From: Bacteroidetes bacterium HLUCCA01
GTDB lineage: Bacteria; Bacteroidota; Rhodothermia; Balneolales; HLUCCA01
Reading direction: 5' to 3'
Length of the DNA stretch: 64,000 nucleotides
Assembly: GCA_001314545.1 (NCBI GenBank)
Contig: LIHN01000001.1
Location: forward strand, 1,009,946 to 1,073,945
In this document: piece after piece, positions 55,026-64,000 of the stretch
Numbering within the stretch: position 1 is the stretch's first letter
Layout of the letters: each line of letters begins with the position of its first letter
Made by a program: the position numbers and the translations under genes
The notes under the pieces: model-generated
What the model saw: the letters and a program-made list of their open reading frames with translations, nothing else
Database searches by the model: none
Told to the model about the DNA's origin: nothing

Positions 55026-55228
55026 CCGCAACCGCAACTGCAACCGCAACCGCAACCGCAACTGCAACCGTAACCGCAACTGCAACCACAACCGCAACTG
55101 CAACCGCAACTGTAACCGCAACTGCAACCGCAACCGCAACCGCAACCGCAACCGCAACCGCAACCGTAACCGTAACCGCAACTGCAACTGCAACTGCAAC
55201 TGCAACTGCAACTGCAACTGCAACTGCA
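55026..55228. repeat. CAACYG hexanucleotide microsatellite (about 34 units)
   Basis: About 200 bp of six-base units, CAACCG or CAACTG, with a few single-base variants (GTAACC, CCACAA). The 3' third is pure CAACTG; the 5' part alternates CCG and CTG. All frames stay open through it, giving artificial Thr-Ala, Ala-Val, Leu-Gln or Cys-Ser peptides, which are not real proteins. It fills the 54938-55382 gap between the divergent SDR and GH81 genes and contains many TGCAAC half-sites in tandem. Confidence 0.95.
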
Positions 55229-55382
55229 CAATTTCCGCAGAACCCCTGTGAATTCCAATTCCCGTTGCATTTAGGCCAATTTTTGCGCAAATTATTTGCT
55301 CACTTGTGAAAATAATTTTCACATAAAGCTTGTATGCCCCGCACGGCACGAACTTCGCCATCCAACCTATTCCTGCGCCCCT

Positions 55383-57914
55383 ATGAAATCCCTCCTCCTG
55401 CTGCTGAGCCTGTCGATTCTGCCATTCGCATCCCCAACTGTTTTAGTGTTCGCTCAGTCCGTCTCCGTAGGAAACGGCAGTTATACTACCCAGCTCCCCG
55501 CCGGCCGGCTTGGTCCCAGCTTCGCCAACAACGTTCCGGCCGTGCCCAAAGTCACCGGCGATTTCAGCCAGCCCGTGCAGACCAACGAGTTCTGGAGCAG
55601 TCTGATCTTCCCTTTTTTCGGCAATCAACATTCCAACAACCTCTTCGCACACCCGGCCGTATTCCGCGCGCAGGCAGCCGGACTGGAAATGGGGCACACT
55701 GCTAACCATATTTTCGGGGGGAACGACTACATCTACCCCTATTCCCGCCAGCTCACCATCGGCATCGCCGGTCTGAACGTGAACACCACACGGACCCAAA
55801 GCTACGGCGACTGGTCGGTCACGGCGCGATGGGATGACGGCACCCGACGGCTGGAAGCCACCATCGGACACGGACTACCCTTTGCATTTTTCCAGGTAAC
55901 CGGCGGTCCGGCACGTATTCAAACACACGGTACTACCAACATCTGGCACAATCAGGATGGTGTCATCGGTGTAAGTGTAGACGGACGGCATTATGGCATC
56001 TTCGCCCCGCACGGATCCAGCTGGTCGGGCACCACCGCCCTGGAATCAACTCTGAACGGACAAAACTACCTCAGTGTGGCACTGCTGCCGGATTCCAGGC
56101 CAGAAACCCTTGAATTTTATCGGAAAAGGGCCTACGCCCATGTCACTGATTCGCGCGTAAGCTGGCAGTACGATGAAACCACCATGCGGGTCGAATCGGC
56201 CTTTACCTACACCACCACCTTGAAAGAAGATCGTGGCGGAAATCTGAATCAAACCCTGTCAGCGTTGTACCGTCACCAGTGGAAATATACCGATGAGGTC
56301 CTCACATCCTACACCTATCCCTCCCGCGGCGGCACGATGAAAGTCTTTGACGGGAACACCTTCACCACCCGCATCCAATTTGACGGTGTGCTTCCATCCC
56401 TGCCCGATGCCGGTTCATACAACCGGGAAACCCTGTTAAGCCAGCTGCGCGATGCGGCCACAGCCACGCTGCGACCGGTCGACACCTACAACAGCGGCAA
56501 GGAAATGGGCCGGTTTGCCCGCCTCGTACACATTGCCGACCAGCTGGGCGCCGAAACCGAGCGCGATCAACTGCTCGCTGCCCTGAAAACCCGCCTGCAG
56601 GACTGGCTGACCGCCGGAGGCGACCAACAGTACGTCTACAACGCCACCTGGAACGTACTCACGGGCTATCCCGCCAGTTTCGGGTCGGACCGGGAAATCA
56701 ACGATCACGGATTTCATGCGGGGTATGCGGTAATGACCGCGGCCACCATCGCCCAATACGATCCGGAATGGGCCCTTGAAGATAACTGGGGTGGCATGGT
56801 CAACCTCGTCATCCGGGATGCCAACAACTGGGACCGCGATGACACGCGCTTCCCCTTTCTGCGCGGTCTTAACCCCTACGCCGGCCACTCCTGGGCCTCG
56901 GGCCATGGCGACTTCCCCGATGGAAACAACCAGGAGTCCAGCTCTGAATCCATGCATTTCGCCTCGGCCGTAGTACTCTGGGGCGCGATGACGGGCCAGC
57001 AGGAGATCCGCGACCTGGGCATATACCTGCATGCCACCGAGCGCACTGCGGTGGAGCAATACTGGTTCGATGTCGACGATGCGGTCTTCCCGGCGAATTA
57101 TCCCCACAATGCCCTGGGTATGGTCTGGGGAGGCAAAGGAACCTACGGGACCTGGTTCGGCGGCAATCCGGAATTCATACACGGAATCAACATGCTGCCG
57201 ATTACCGGCGGCTCGCTGTATCTGGGTCGACACCCCGATTATGTGCTGCGCAACGTCAACGAAATCTACGCACGCACCGGCGGTCAGCCCGGCGTCTGGC
57301 GGGATGTGATCTGGATGTTCATGGCACTTTCCGATCCTGACCGGGCCATGACCGAGATGACGGCTGATCCCAATTACGACGTTTTTGACGGGGAAAGCCG
57401 GGCCCATACCCTGCACTGGATCAGCAACCTGCAGGAAATCGGCCGACCTGACACCAGCGTTTCAGCATCGGTTCCCCTGGCAGCTGTATTCATCGATGAG
57501 AACGAGGAACGCACCTATGTGGCCTTCAATACGGAAACACAGCAGCAGGATATCCGCTTCTCCGACGGTTACACCCTGCGTGTTGGTCCCCGCCAGCTGG
57601 GATGGGGCGATGCAACGACCACCTCGCAACCCGAAAGAGAGGATGTTCCCGCTGAAATCGCTCTCCGGGGCAATTTTCCCAATCCGTTCAATCCTGTCAC
57701 TACCCTGCGCTATTCACTGCCCGAAACCATGCAGGTGCAGCTGGATGTCTACAATGTCACCGGCCGGCACGTAAGTACCCTGTACAGCGGCGTACAGTCG
57801 GCCGGCAACCACGAAATCCGTTTCAACGCAGCAGGACTCTCCAGCGGACTGTACCTGTACCGGCTTCGCACGCCGGAGGGCAGCTACACGGGAAGCATGA
57901 CCCTGATCAAGTAG
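55383..57914 (+). CDS. GH81 endo-1,3-beta-glucanase (laminarinase) with T9SS sorting domain
   Basis: 843 residues from the ATG at 55383, which begins the signal peptide MKSLLLLLSLSILPFASPTV. The earlier in-frame ATG at 55296 adds 29 residues without a signal. The catalytic body (about 30-740) has GH81 landmarks: TNEFWSSLIFPFF, then Asp441 in NDHGFHAGY (general acid) and Glu518 in NNQESSSES (base), with MVWGGKGTYGTWF nearby. GH81 enzymes cut 1,3-beta-glucans such as laminarin or fungal walls by inversion. The C-terminus is T9SS type A (NFPNPFNPVTTLRYSLP, SGLYLYRL, MTLIK), so it should act outside the cell. Upstream is the hexamer microsatellite. Confident in family and reaction. Confidence 0.95.
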   Translation: MKSLLLLLSLSILPFASPTVLVFAQSVSVGNGSYTTQLPAGRLGPSFANNVPAVPKVTGDFSQPVQTNEFWSSLIFPFFGNQHSNNLFAHPAVFRAQAAGLEMGHTANHIFGGNDYIYPYSRQLTIGIAGLNVNTTRTQSYGDWSVTARWDDGTRRLEATIGHGLPFAFFQVTGGPARIQTHGTTNIWHNQDGVIGVSVDGRHYGIFAPHGSSWSGTTALESTLNGQNYLSVALLPDSRPETLEFYRKRAYAHVTDSRVSWQYDETTMRVESAFTYTTTLKEDRGGNLNQTLSALYRHQWKYTDEVLTSYTYPSRGGTMKVFDGNTFTTRIQFDGVLPSLPDAGSYNRETLLSQLRDAATATLRPVDTYNSGKEMGRFARLVHIADQLGAETERDQLLAALKTRLQDWLTAGGDQQYVYNATWNVLTGYPASFGSDREINDHGFHAGYAVMTAATIAQYDPEWALEDNWGGMVNLVIRDANNWDRDDTRFPFLRGLNPYAGHSWASGHGDFPDGNNQESSSESMHFASAVVLWGAMTGQQEIRDLGIYLHATERTAVEQYWFDVDDAVFPANYPHNALGMVWGGKGTYGTWFGGNPEFIHGINMLPITGGSLYLGRHPDYVLRNVNEIYARTGGQPGVWRDVIWMFMALSDPDRAMTEMTADPNYDVFDGESRAHTLHWISNLQEIGRPDTSVSASVPLAAVFIDENEERTYVAFNTETQQQDIRFSDGYTLRVGPRQLGWGDATTTSQPEREDVPAEIALRGNFPNPFNPVTTLRYSLPETMQVQLDVYNVTGRHVSTLYSGVQSAGNHEIRFNAAGLSSGLYLYRLRTPEGSYTGSMTLIK

Positions 57915-57984
57915 GGTGAACACGCACATTTAATTATTTGGATTGGGGAAAAATCCGTTAATTCACATTCACCTTCAAAAAGGT

Positions 57985-58038
57985 TGATATTACCTCTGTG
58001 TTTTCTGCACCTGATATTACCTCTGTGTTTTCTGCACC
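57985..58038. repeat. 27-bp perfect tandem duplication upstream of the histidine kinase start
   Basis: Two identical 27-bp copies beginning TGATATTACCTCTG (57985-58011 and 58012-58038), ending six bases before the ATG at 58045. No Shine-Dalgarno sequence is visible. The duplication may alter spacing or translation of the kinase gene. Confidence 0.9.
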
Positions 58039-58044
58039 TGAAAC

Positions 58045-59097
58045 ATGGCACATTATACCCAAAGCAACGACATAGCGGAAATTAACCGCAGACTGGAACG
58101 CAGCGAACGCATGCTGGCGGATGTTCAAAGGCTGAGCAAAACCGGGGGCTGGGAATACGACATTGATGCCGATTCCATGTTCTGGACCGATGAACTCTAC
58201 GCCCTACATGGGTTCAACAAACCCTACACGGATAACCTGATTGCCTCCAGTCTGAACTGTTACCCGGAAAGCGTTCGTGAAAAGATTCTGAATGCATTTA
58301 TCCTGTGTAAGAACGAGGGGATCAACTATGACATGGTGGTTCCCTTTACCGATCGGCAGGGTAACCGAAAATGGGTTCGGACCAAAAGCTGGGTCGTACT
58401 GGACCCCGACGGCAAACCGGCCAAGGTGGTAGGATCTGTCAGAGACGTTACTGAGGAAGTAACGGCCGAAAACCGGATTATCGCCGCATTGAAAGAAAAG
58501 GAAATCATGCTGGCTGAAATCCACCACCGGGTAAAAAACAACCTGACCATCATGTCCGGCCTGCTGCAGCTTCAGGCCATGAGCAACGAAAATCCCGAAA
58601 TCACACAGGCACTCAATATCAGCGTTGACCGCATCAACGCCATGGCAATGGTCCACGAAATGCTGTATGAGTCGGAAGAATTTTCGTATATCCGGTTAAA
58701 CGAATATATAAAACGCCTGACCAACAAAATCGCCGCGGATTACGACCAGGGACACCTCACACGGGTCAAAAAACAACTGGATCTACGACCCATTCATATT
58801 GAAATCACCCAGGCTATTCCATTGGGGCTTCTGCTCAACGAAATTATCAGCAATGCCTACAAACACGGACTGGCCAATATGGAGGAGGGCATATTGCGGA
58901 TTGAACTGCTTGAAGTGGATGACGCCTGCCGGATTACCGTATCAGATAACGGTCCGGGTTTCCGGCAGACCGACCGGCAGCTGCTCAGCGGTAACCTCGG
59001 CATGCATCTGATCAAAACACTCAGTGACCAGTTGGGAGCCAGCGTGGATGTTACATCCACACAAGGCACCCATTATGTGATCACATTGGCACGTTAA
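58045..59097 (+). CDS. PAS-domain sensor histidine kinase (HisKA_2 type)
   Basis: 350 residues, cytoplasmic (no membrane segment). A PAS/PAC fold covers about 25-140 (GGWEYDIDADSMFWTDELYALHGF...GSVRDVTEEV). HisKA_2 contains the phospho-accepting His in AEIHHRVKNNL (His160/161), followed by LLQLQA. The ATP-binding domain has NEIISNAYKHG and DNGPGF, and GNLGMHLIKTLSDQLGA. HisKA_2 kinases often signal to stand-alone receivers or RpoE/PhyR-like general stress modules; no receiver lies next to it. It is convergent with the chemoreceptor, with an 83-bp gap. Start supported only by the PAS boundary. Confidence 0.94.
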   Translation: MAHYTQSNDIAEINRRLERSERMLADVQRLSKTGGWEYDIDADSMFWTDELYALHGFNKPYTDNLIASSLNCYPESVREKILNAFILCKNEGINYDMVVPFTDRQGNRKWVRTKSWVVLDPDGKPAKVVGSVRDVTEEVTAENRIIAALKEKEIMLAEIHHRVKNNLTIMSGLLQLQAMSNENPEITQALNISVDRINAMAMVHEMLYESEEFSYIRLNEYIKRLTNKIAADYDQGHLTRVKKQLDLRPIHIEITQAIPLGLLLNEIISNAYKHGLANMEEGILRIELLEVDDACRITVSDNGPGFRQTDRQLLSGNLGMHLIKTLSDQLGASVDVTSTQGTHYVITLAR

Positions 59098-59180
59098 CGT
59101 TGCCGACCCTCCGGTCAACGGTTCAACCGGCACAAGCCGGCAGGTTAATACCAGGAAACAATTCCCCGACTGAATACACC

Positions 59181-61259
59181 CTATCGGACGTCCTGGTCGT
59201 CAATCACGTTATAGTCGCCGAGCACGGAACCAATTTCCTCACGCATGTAATGCTCCTGATCGGGATCGTGGGGGTGAGGAGACGATTGCTGCCGGCCTGC
59301 CGTTGTTCCTGCCGGCCGCCCGTCAGGACCCTTTTTCCCGGACCGCTGCTTCCCTGAAACGGTCCGTCCGACTTTTCCCGCCGGGCCGGCTGAAGAAGCT
59401 TCCCGATGCAGCCGTTGGCTGATCTGACCCAGCTGACTGCGGGTTCCGGCTACTACCAGGGTCAGTTCGTGCGACATGGCCGTGAGTTTGTGTGCCTGCT
59501 CACGGACTTCCTCCGAGGCACTGGCGGTTTCCTCGGCACTGGCTGCATTGGTCTGCGTAACCGAATCCAGCTCGCCCATGGCCTGGGTGATAGCCTGAAG
59601 GTTTTCATTTTGCTGGTCGATGGCGTCCGTAATATTGCGCAGCAGCTCGTCCAGATCGCCGGTCATCTGCTGGATTTCAACCAGGGCTTCGGTCACATCC
59701 TTGCTGATAGCCACGCCCTCGGAAGAGCGCATGGTTCCCGCCTTAATTTTCTTGGCCGACTCGCTGGCCGCCTCCTGGGTCCGACGAGCCAGATTCCGGA
59801 CTTCATCGGCCACAACGGCAAATCCGGCCCCGGCTTCTCCGGCACGGGCCGCTTCAACGGCCGCATTCAGCGCCAGAATATTCGTCTGAAACGAGATTTC
59901 ATCGATGGTTCGGAGAATTTCGGCAATTTCCTTGCTGGACGACTCGATGGCGTCCATGGCAACGGACATTTTCTCCAGTTTTTGCCCGCTTTGTATAGCG
60001 GCCGCCGTGGTTTTTGCTGAAAGGTCCTGAGCCTTGCGCAGGTGACTGGTGTTGTCTTCACTGAGTCTGGAGGTCATCTGCAGGGCTGCACTCGTCTCCT
60101 GCAGGGATGCGGCCTGTTCGGTACTGGATCCGGCCAGGGCATCGGAGGCACCGGCCAGCTGCTCGGTAGCGCGGTTAATGGTCTCGGCACTCTCATCCAG
60201 ATTTCCGGATATGGTGGTAATTCGGAGTACAGATCGGGAAACCATCCAGCCAATACCCGCTACAATGACCTGTGCCCCCACAAAAATCAGGGCCAACAGA
60301 AGGAAAAGGCGCGACTGCAGCGCGTCGAGGTCGGCCGTGGAAGCGGTAACCGCCAGAACCCCGACCGGATCGCCGGCGTAATCGGAAATGGAAGTGAGCC
60401 CCACAAAGTGCTCATCGGCACGGATAAATACATTTTCAGAAAGGGCCTGCTGCAGCACCGATTCGGTAATGATACGGGCAAATACATCGTTGTCAGACCG
60501 GTTTACGGTAACAAAATCATTGCCGATCTTCGGATTTTTATTCGGATCCTGCAGTTCCAGGGCAAATTCAAGCATATCGGCGGTCATGTAGACCGCAGCC
60601 TCCTGCCCCTCGGTTCCCAGCAGGGCTGCAAACACCGAGTTGAAATCGCCCAGATACTCCACACTGCCCAGATGCCGGCCGTCCGATGCGGTAACCGGAA
60701 CAATACCGCGTATGGCGAAACCACCCACCCCTACTTCAATACCCTTAACCGGATTGTAGGGCCGCGAATTCACGGCAATCACCGAGCTTCTGAATGCCCT
60801 CAGGTCGTCAGATACCTGCTGGTTGACATTCCACATCCGCGAAAGGCTTCGGGCATCGGGCAGGTGAAAGTGCATGGAAAATCGCTCATCGGTAGCTCCG
60901 GTAAATCCCTGCTGCACCCCGTCGAGCCCGGCGCGAAGCTCCTCGCGAGCCTGCCGGAAGAAGGCGTTTTCGGGCGATGGATTCGCAAACCCCTGCGCGG
61001 CAGTTTCATAGGCTGCAAGCACCCGCTCGTCCCGACTCATCATCGCCGCAATGCGAAAAGCCGACTCCGACGTCTGGTCGATCTGGCTGTGGAAGCGACT
61101 GATATCGGCAAACAGCCGTTCCCGGGCCTGGTGTGCATAGCTGTCGCTGATGTTGATGTAGACTACATAGCCAATCAAAATAATAACAGCCCAGAATCCT
61201 GCAACAATCAGGATCAAAATACGCCTCGTCAGCGAAAAAGAGTTAAAATAATCGTTCAT
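59181..61259 (-). CDS. Methyl-accepting chemotaxis protein
   Basis: 692 residues. Two membrane helices (about 12-34 and 315-340) flank a 270-residue periplasmic double-Cache-like sensor domain. A cytoplasmic helical hairpin follows, whose tip reads [37 protein letters not shown], the CheA/CheW contact region common to all chemoreceptors. A separate HAMP domain is not obvious. The C-terminus is a basic Gly/Ser/Pro-rich linker with no NWETF-type pentapeptide. It should steer taxis or a related pathway by controlling CheA. Close to a PAS kinase, but that gene faces it and is probably separate. Confident in class; ligand unknown. Confidence 0.94.
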   Translation of the reverse strand: MNDYFNSFSLTRRILILIVAGFWAVIILIGYVVYINISDSYAHQARERLFADISRFHSQIDQTSESAFRIAAMMSRDERVLAAYETAAQGFANPSPENAFFRQAREELRAGLDGVQQGFTGATDERFSMHFHLPDARSLSRMWNVNQQVSDDLRAFRSSVIAVNSRPYNPVKGIEVGVGGFAIRGIVPVTASDGRHLGSVEYLGDFNSVFAALLGTEGQEAAVYMTADMLEFALELQDPNKNPKIGNDFVTVNRSDNDVFARIITESVLQQALSENVFIRADEHFVGLTSISDYAGDPVGVLAVTASTADLDALQSRLFLLLALIFVGAQVIVAGIGWMVSRSVLRITTISGNLDESAETINRATEQLAGASDALAGSSTEQAASLQETSAALQMTSRLSEDNTSHLRKAQDLSAKTTAAAIQSGQKLEKMSVAMDAIESSSKEIAEILRTIDEISFQTNILALNAAVEAARAGEAGAGFAVVADEVRNLARRTQEAASESAKKIKAGTMRSSEGVAISKDVTEALVEIQQMTGDLDELLRNITDAIDQQNENLQAITQAMGELDSVTQTNAASAEETASASEEVREQAHKLTAMSHELTLVVAGTRSQLGQISQRLHREASSAGPAGKVGRTVSGKQRSGKKGPDGRPAGTTAGRQQSSPHPHDPDQEHYMREEIGSVLGDYNVIDDQDVR

Positions 61260-61344
61260 AACAGGTGCTTTTAGTGGATAGACCTTCTCTTAGGCATTCA
61301 GTTAACCAAATACCGTCAGGTTATCGACAAGCTCCTGATTTTAC

Positions 61345-62850
61345 TTAACTCGATTTTGTATCAGAGCGCTGCAGTGCATCCTGCATGGCATCGCGGATAT
61401 GGGTGAGCACCCGAATACGTGCGTGGTTCTTATTTTCAGCCGAAATGATGTGCCAGGGCGCATATTCGGTGCTGGTACGGGCTATCATATCGTGCACGGC
61501 CTCCATATAGGCCGGACGTTTTTCGCGGTTCCGCCAGTCTTCATCGGTGATTTTGTGCTGTTTATAGGGTGTTTTTTGACGGTTTTCGAATCGGCGGAGT
61601 TGTTCCTCATCGCTGATATGCAGCCAAAATTTATTCACGATGGTTCCGTGGTCAATGAGCTGCTGTTCAAATTCATTGATTTCGTGATAAGAGCGGCTCC
61701 ACTCGTCCAGGGTGGCAAACCCTTCCACCCGCTCCACCAGCACCCTTCCGTACCAGGAGCGGTCGTAGATGGTCACGCGACCACCGGCGGGAATGTCCTG
61801 CCAGAAACGCCACAGGTAGTGGTGGGCTTTCTCGATGGAGGTCGGCGCCGAAATCTGAATTACCCGGTACAACTTGGCGTCCAGGGCCGGAATTAACCGG
61901 CGGATGACCCCGCCCTTGCCGGCTGCATCCCATCCTTCAAACACAAAAACGCTGGAGATGCTCTTCTGATAGCACTGCCAGGCCAGGTACTCAATTTCCA
62001 GAATGAGTTCCTTGTACTGCCTTTTGAAATCCTCATGGCCGATTACCGGTGAGAGGTCAACCCGGTCCAGGATGTTGTTCGGCCGGGCAATTTCCGGCAG
62101 TTCGATGGAGGTCGGAGGGGGAACCGAACGGGCATTTCCATTGCGGTGCAGGGCCAGTTTCAGCTGATGAAGCAGGGTTTCCATGAAAGCGATGTCGCGG
62201 TAGCGCTCCTGCGAAGCATCCAGGATATGCCAGGGCGCCGGGGCCGTATCGGTGTGTCGGATTGCGCTGCTGCTGACCTTCAGAAATGTCGCATAGTTGT
62301 TGTGATAGCGCCAGTCGGTGTCTGACACCCGCCACTGGGTTCGTTCGTCTTTTTCCAGTGCTTCAAAGCGCTGTCGCTGTTCGGTTTCGGAAATATGCAG
62401 CCAGCATTTGACGATGACCATCCCCCCGTCAACGAGCATCTGTTCCAGGGTACGGATGCGGTTCATGCGGGCATCGAATTCGGCCGGGGTCAGCTCTCCG
62501 AAAACATGCCGCGTGATGGGACGGGTGTACCACGACCCGAAAAAAACACCGATTTGTCCGGCAGCGGGCATTTTCCGCCAGAATCGCCACAGAAACGGTC
62601 GGGCAGCTTCTTCATCGGTCTCTTTGGTGAATACGGAGGTCTCCATGAACCGGGTATCCATCCACGAATTCAAACGGTTGACCACCTCGCCCTTGCCGGC
62701 ACCTTCGGCCCCGGCAACGATGATGAGTACCGGAACCCCGGCTTTTTGCAGGGCAAACTGGGTATGCAGCAGCTCGGCTCGCAGCTCGGGCAAACGGGCC
62801 TTGTAGTCTTTTTTGCTCAGTGACGCGCCGGATTCAAAAACTTCAAACAT
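61345..62850 (-). CDS. pap: Polyphosphate:AMP phosphotransferase (two-domain PPK2 family)
   Basis: 501 residues made of two PPK2 domains. Domain 1 has a Walker A-like GAEGAGKGE at 47-55 and a modified lid region. Domain 2 has EGWDAAGKGG at 305-314 and the lid arginines in DRSWYGRVLVERVE, so it is the likely active half. Two-domain PPK2 enzymes (class II, PAP) phosphorylate AMP to ADP using polyphosphate. WLHIS motifs occur in both halves, as expected from internal duplication. It lies 85 bp from the chemoreceptor on the same strand. Family confident; the class II AMP preference follows from the length and duplication. Confidence 0.92.
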   Translation of the reverse strand: MFEVFESGASLSKKDYKARLPELRAELLHTQFALQKAGVPVLIIVAGAEGAGKGEVVNRLNSWMDTRFMETSVFTKETDEEAARPFLWRFWRKMPAAGQIGVFFGSWYTRPITRHVFGELTPAEFDARMNRIRTLEQMLVDGGMVIVKCWLHISETEQRQRFEALEKDERTQWRVSDTDWRYHNNYATFLKVSSSAIRHTDTAPAPWHILDASQERYRDIAFMETLLHQLKLALHRNGNARSVPPPTSIELPEIARPNNILDRVDLSPVIGHEDFKRQYKELILEIEYLAWQCYQKSISSVFVFEGWDAAGKGGVIRRLIPALDAKLYRVIQISAPTSIEKAHHYLWRFWQDIPAGGRVTIYDRSWYGRVLVERVEGFATLDEWSRSYHEINEFEQQLIDHGTIVNKFWLHISDEEQLRRFENRQKTPYKQHKITDEDWRNREKRPAYMEAVHDMIARTSTEYAPWHIISAENKNHARIRVLTHIRDAMQDALQRSDTKSS

Positions 62851-62909
62851 GCCTGTGGATCGGTTAATGGAAAATACCGGTCAATATAGGCTATTCACAC
62901 CAGCCGCGC

Positions 62910-63020
62910 CAATGGGTGTATGGTGGGAAAACCGGATTCCAACGATGGGTGTGACGCATGGGTCCGATAACGGCTTCCAACGATGGATGTATGGCAGAAT
63001 GTCGATGGGTGTCCCGACGG
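62910..63020. repeat. Degenerate CCAACGATGGRTGT repeats
   Basis: Three imperfect units sharing CCAAYGATGGRTGTATGG-like and CGGMTT elements lie in the 62851-63228 intergenic region. No gene is seen in that stretch apart from the terminator at its far side. Confidence 0.5.
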
Positions 63021-63063
63021 GCTCCCCTGGCGCATGCTTTGGCCACCGGGTACCCTATGTCCA

Positions 63064-63101
63064 TAAAAAAAAGCGGCCTCCCGCTAAGGAAGCCGCTTTC
63101 T
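63064..63101 (-). terminator. Rho-independent terminator of the minus-strand T9SS gene
   Basis: AAAGCGGC (63070-63077) pairs with GCCGCTTT (63092-63099), extended inward by TCC/GGA with one bulge on each arm, with a six-base loop. On the minus strand it is followed by a run of eight T. It lies 130 bp beyond the stop codon of the gene at 63229. Confidence 0.85.
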
Positions 63102-63228
63102 GGTCGAACCGATGCGCCGGTGGATAACCACTCACCGACAACATCCGTTGTTTATCGTCAATTTCCAGTGTGACCGGTCTTCAAACCGGCAGGATGGCCG
63201 TTGAGGCCACCCGTTCGCTCACACATCT

Positions 63229-63999
63229 TTATTTGATCAGCGTCATGCGCTGGGTCAGGGTTGCCGACGGAGTTTCCAGTCGGTAGATGTAAATACCACT
63301 GGCCAGGTTCGCGCCGTTGAAACGCACCTGGGTAACGCCCGCTGCCTGCTGTCCGTCAACGAGTACCTGAATCAACCGACCGGTTACATCATAGACCGCA
63401 AGACGTACGGGCTGCGCACTGTCAAGCGTGTAGCTGATGGTGGTGGTGGGGTTGAACGGATTCGGATAGTTTTGTGACAACGCGATGGATGCCGGTGCTG
63501 CAGGATTTGCAAGCTCGTCTTCAATGCTGGTCGGGGTGGCAGCATTGTTGATGTAGCCAAGATCCGACAGGGCAGTCCAGCCGATCATCCAGTTGTTGGT
63601 ACCAAAAGCACCTACGTAATCAACCGGGGTAAACCAGGGATCGGTGTACAGACCGGTATCAGCGGCATTGAGTGCGTCCGAACCGACGTTCGGCCGGGGA
63701 TCCAGCTCGTTGTTACGCTCACGACCAATACCGCGGAGGCGTGGATTCTTGATTTGGTTACCGGACAGGTTGGAACCCAGTGCTTCGCGAACAAATTCCT
63801 GTGGGATGAGTACGTTGACATCGTCACCAGAGGCAAACTGAAACCAGTAGTTGTTCAGGATTTTCAGATCACCGGCTTCCAGTCGGGCACGGGAATCCTG
63901 CGCAGCGGGATCGCTCACATCTTCAATGGTCAGTGCAGGTGAACCCGGCTGGCCTTTGAAGTCGCCGAAGATGCTGTTGGCATACGTTCCACCCGTGTT
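63229..63999 (-). CDS. C-terminal part of a T9SS-exported protein (5' end beyond window)
   Basis: The frame is open to the window edge, giving at least 256 residues. The visible part begins NTGGTYANSIFGDFKGQPGS and includes an acidic/aromatic section (NYWFQFASGDDVNVLIPQEFVREALGS) with several DP/DL-rich turns. The last 80 residues are a T9SS type A sorting domain: SQNYPNPFNPTTTISYTLD, a sandwich, SGIYIYRLE, MTLIK. No catalytic motif is visible in this fragment, so the function depends on sequence outside the window. A hairpin terminator follows downstream. Export by T9SS is confident. Confidence 0.85.
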   Translation of the reverse strand, partial: NTGGTYANSIFGDFKGQPGSPALTIEDVSDPAAQDSRARLEAGDLKILNNYWFQFASGDDVNVLIPQEFVREALGSNLSGNQIKNPRLRGIGRERNNELDPRPNVGSDALNAADTGLYTDPWFTPVDYVGAFGTNNWMIGWTALSDLGYINNAATPTSIEDELANPAAPASIALSQNYPNPFNPTTTISYTLDSAQPVRLAVYDVTGRLIQVLVDGQQAAGVTQVRFNGANLASGIYIYRLETPSATLTQRMTLIK

Positions 64000-64000
64000 G

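Noticed and set aside
54824..55309. Open frames through the hexamer repeat encoding Thr-Ala, Ala-Val, Leu-Gln or Cys-Ser runs
   Set aside because: A six-base repeat without stop codons opens all frames. The peptides are artefacts of the microsatellite.
60042..61274. 410-codon plus-strand frame opposite the chemoreceptor
   Set aside because: Antisense to the highly conserved chemoreceptor hairpin.

Overview
The window looks like chromosomal DNA of a moderately GC-rich, Gram-negative member of the Bacteroidota/Balneolota/Rhodothermota group. Six predicted exported proteins end in the type IX secretion (T9SS) type A sorting domain, recognisable by N[YF]PNPFNP, a sheet-forming stretch, SGVY and a final K. 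The window also holds a SusC-type TonB-dependent receptor, a one-piece hybrid two-component regulator with an AraC domain, and a PID-CTERM-like small protein. I lean towards Balneolota/Rhodothermota. No rRNA, tRNA, CRISPR array, prophage or insertion sequence is visible.

Layout. 1-4.4 kb: end of a membrane protein, a double-CDGSH iron-sulfur protein, a secreted subtilisin-like protease and, after a terminator, a lipoprotein whose C-terminus resembles that protease's own propeptide. 4.4-8.4 kb: a GNAT/RLAN/ATP-grasp ligase fusion, an AT-rich Phd-VapC-type toxin-antitoxin pair and decayed sequence. 8.4-26.4 kb: two giant T9SS surface proteins (an RCC1-repeat protein and a 3199-residue repetitive protein) flanking a PID-CTERM peptide and a hybrid sensor kinase/AraC regulator. 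They share a large C-terminal module. A block of seven 35-bp tandem repeats begins inside the kinase stop region. 26.6-38.2 kb: an S9 peptidase, an ABC exporter-permease operon, a calcineurin-like phosphoesterase and another T9SS protein.

38-52 kb is the most interesting stretch: an ABC transporter with two DUF3526-like permeases, a CobW/COG0523 metallochaperone GTPase, a flavoprotein, a TonB receptor/DUF4876/beta-barrel operon, a lipoprotein and an APC-type permease. Five copies of one palindrome (TGCAAY-N3-GTTGCA) lie at three intergenic regions and sit in front of five of these transcription units. This is the layout of a Fur-family (Zur-like) regulon, so I read the block as a candidate metal (probably zinc) acquisition system not explained by any single classical importer.

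52-64 kb: an SDR/aldehyde dehydrogenase pair, a 200-bp CAACYG hexamer microsatellite, a GH81 endo-1,3-beta-glucanase with a T9SS domain, a PAS/HisKA_2 histidine kinase, a chemoreceptor, a two-domain polyphosphate:AMP phosphotransferase and the end of one more T9SS protein. All functions are inferred from sequence motifs read by eye; no database search was run.
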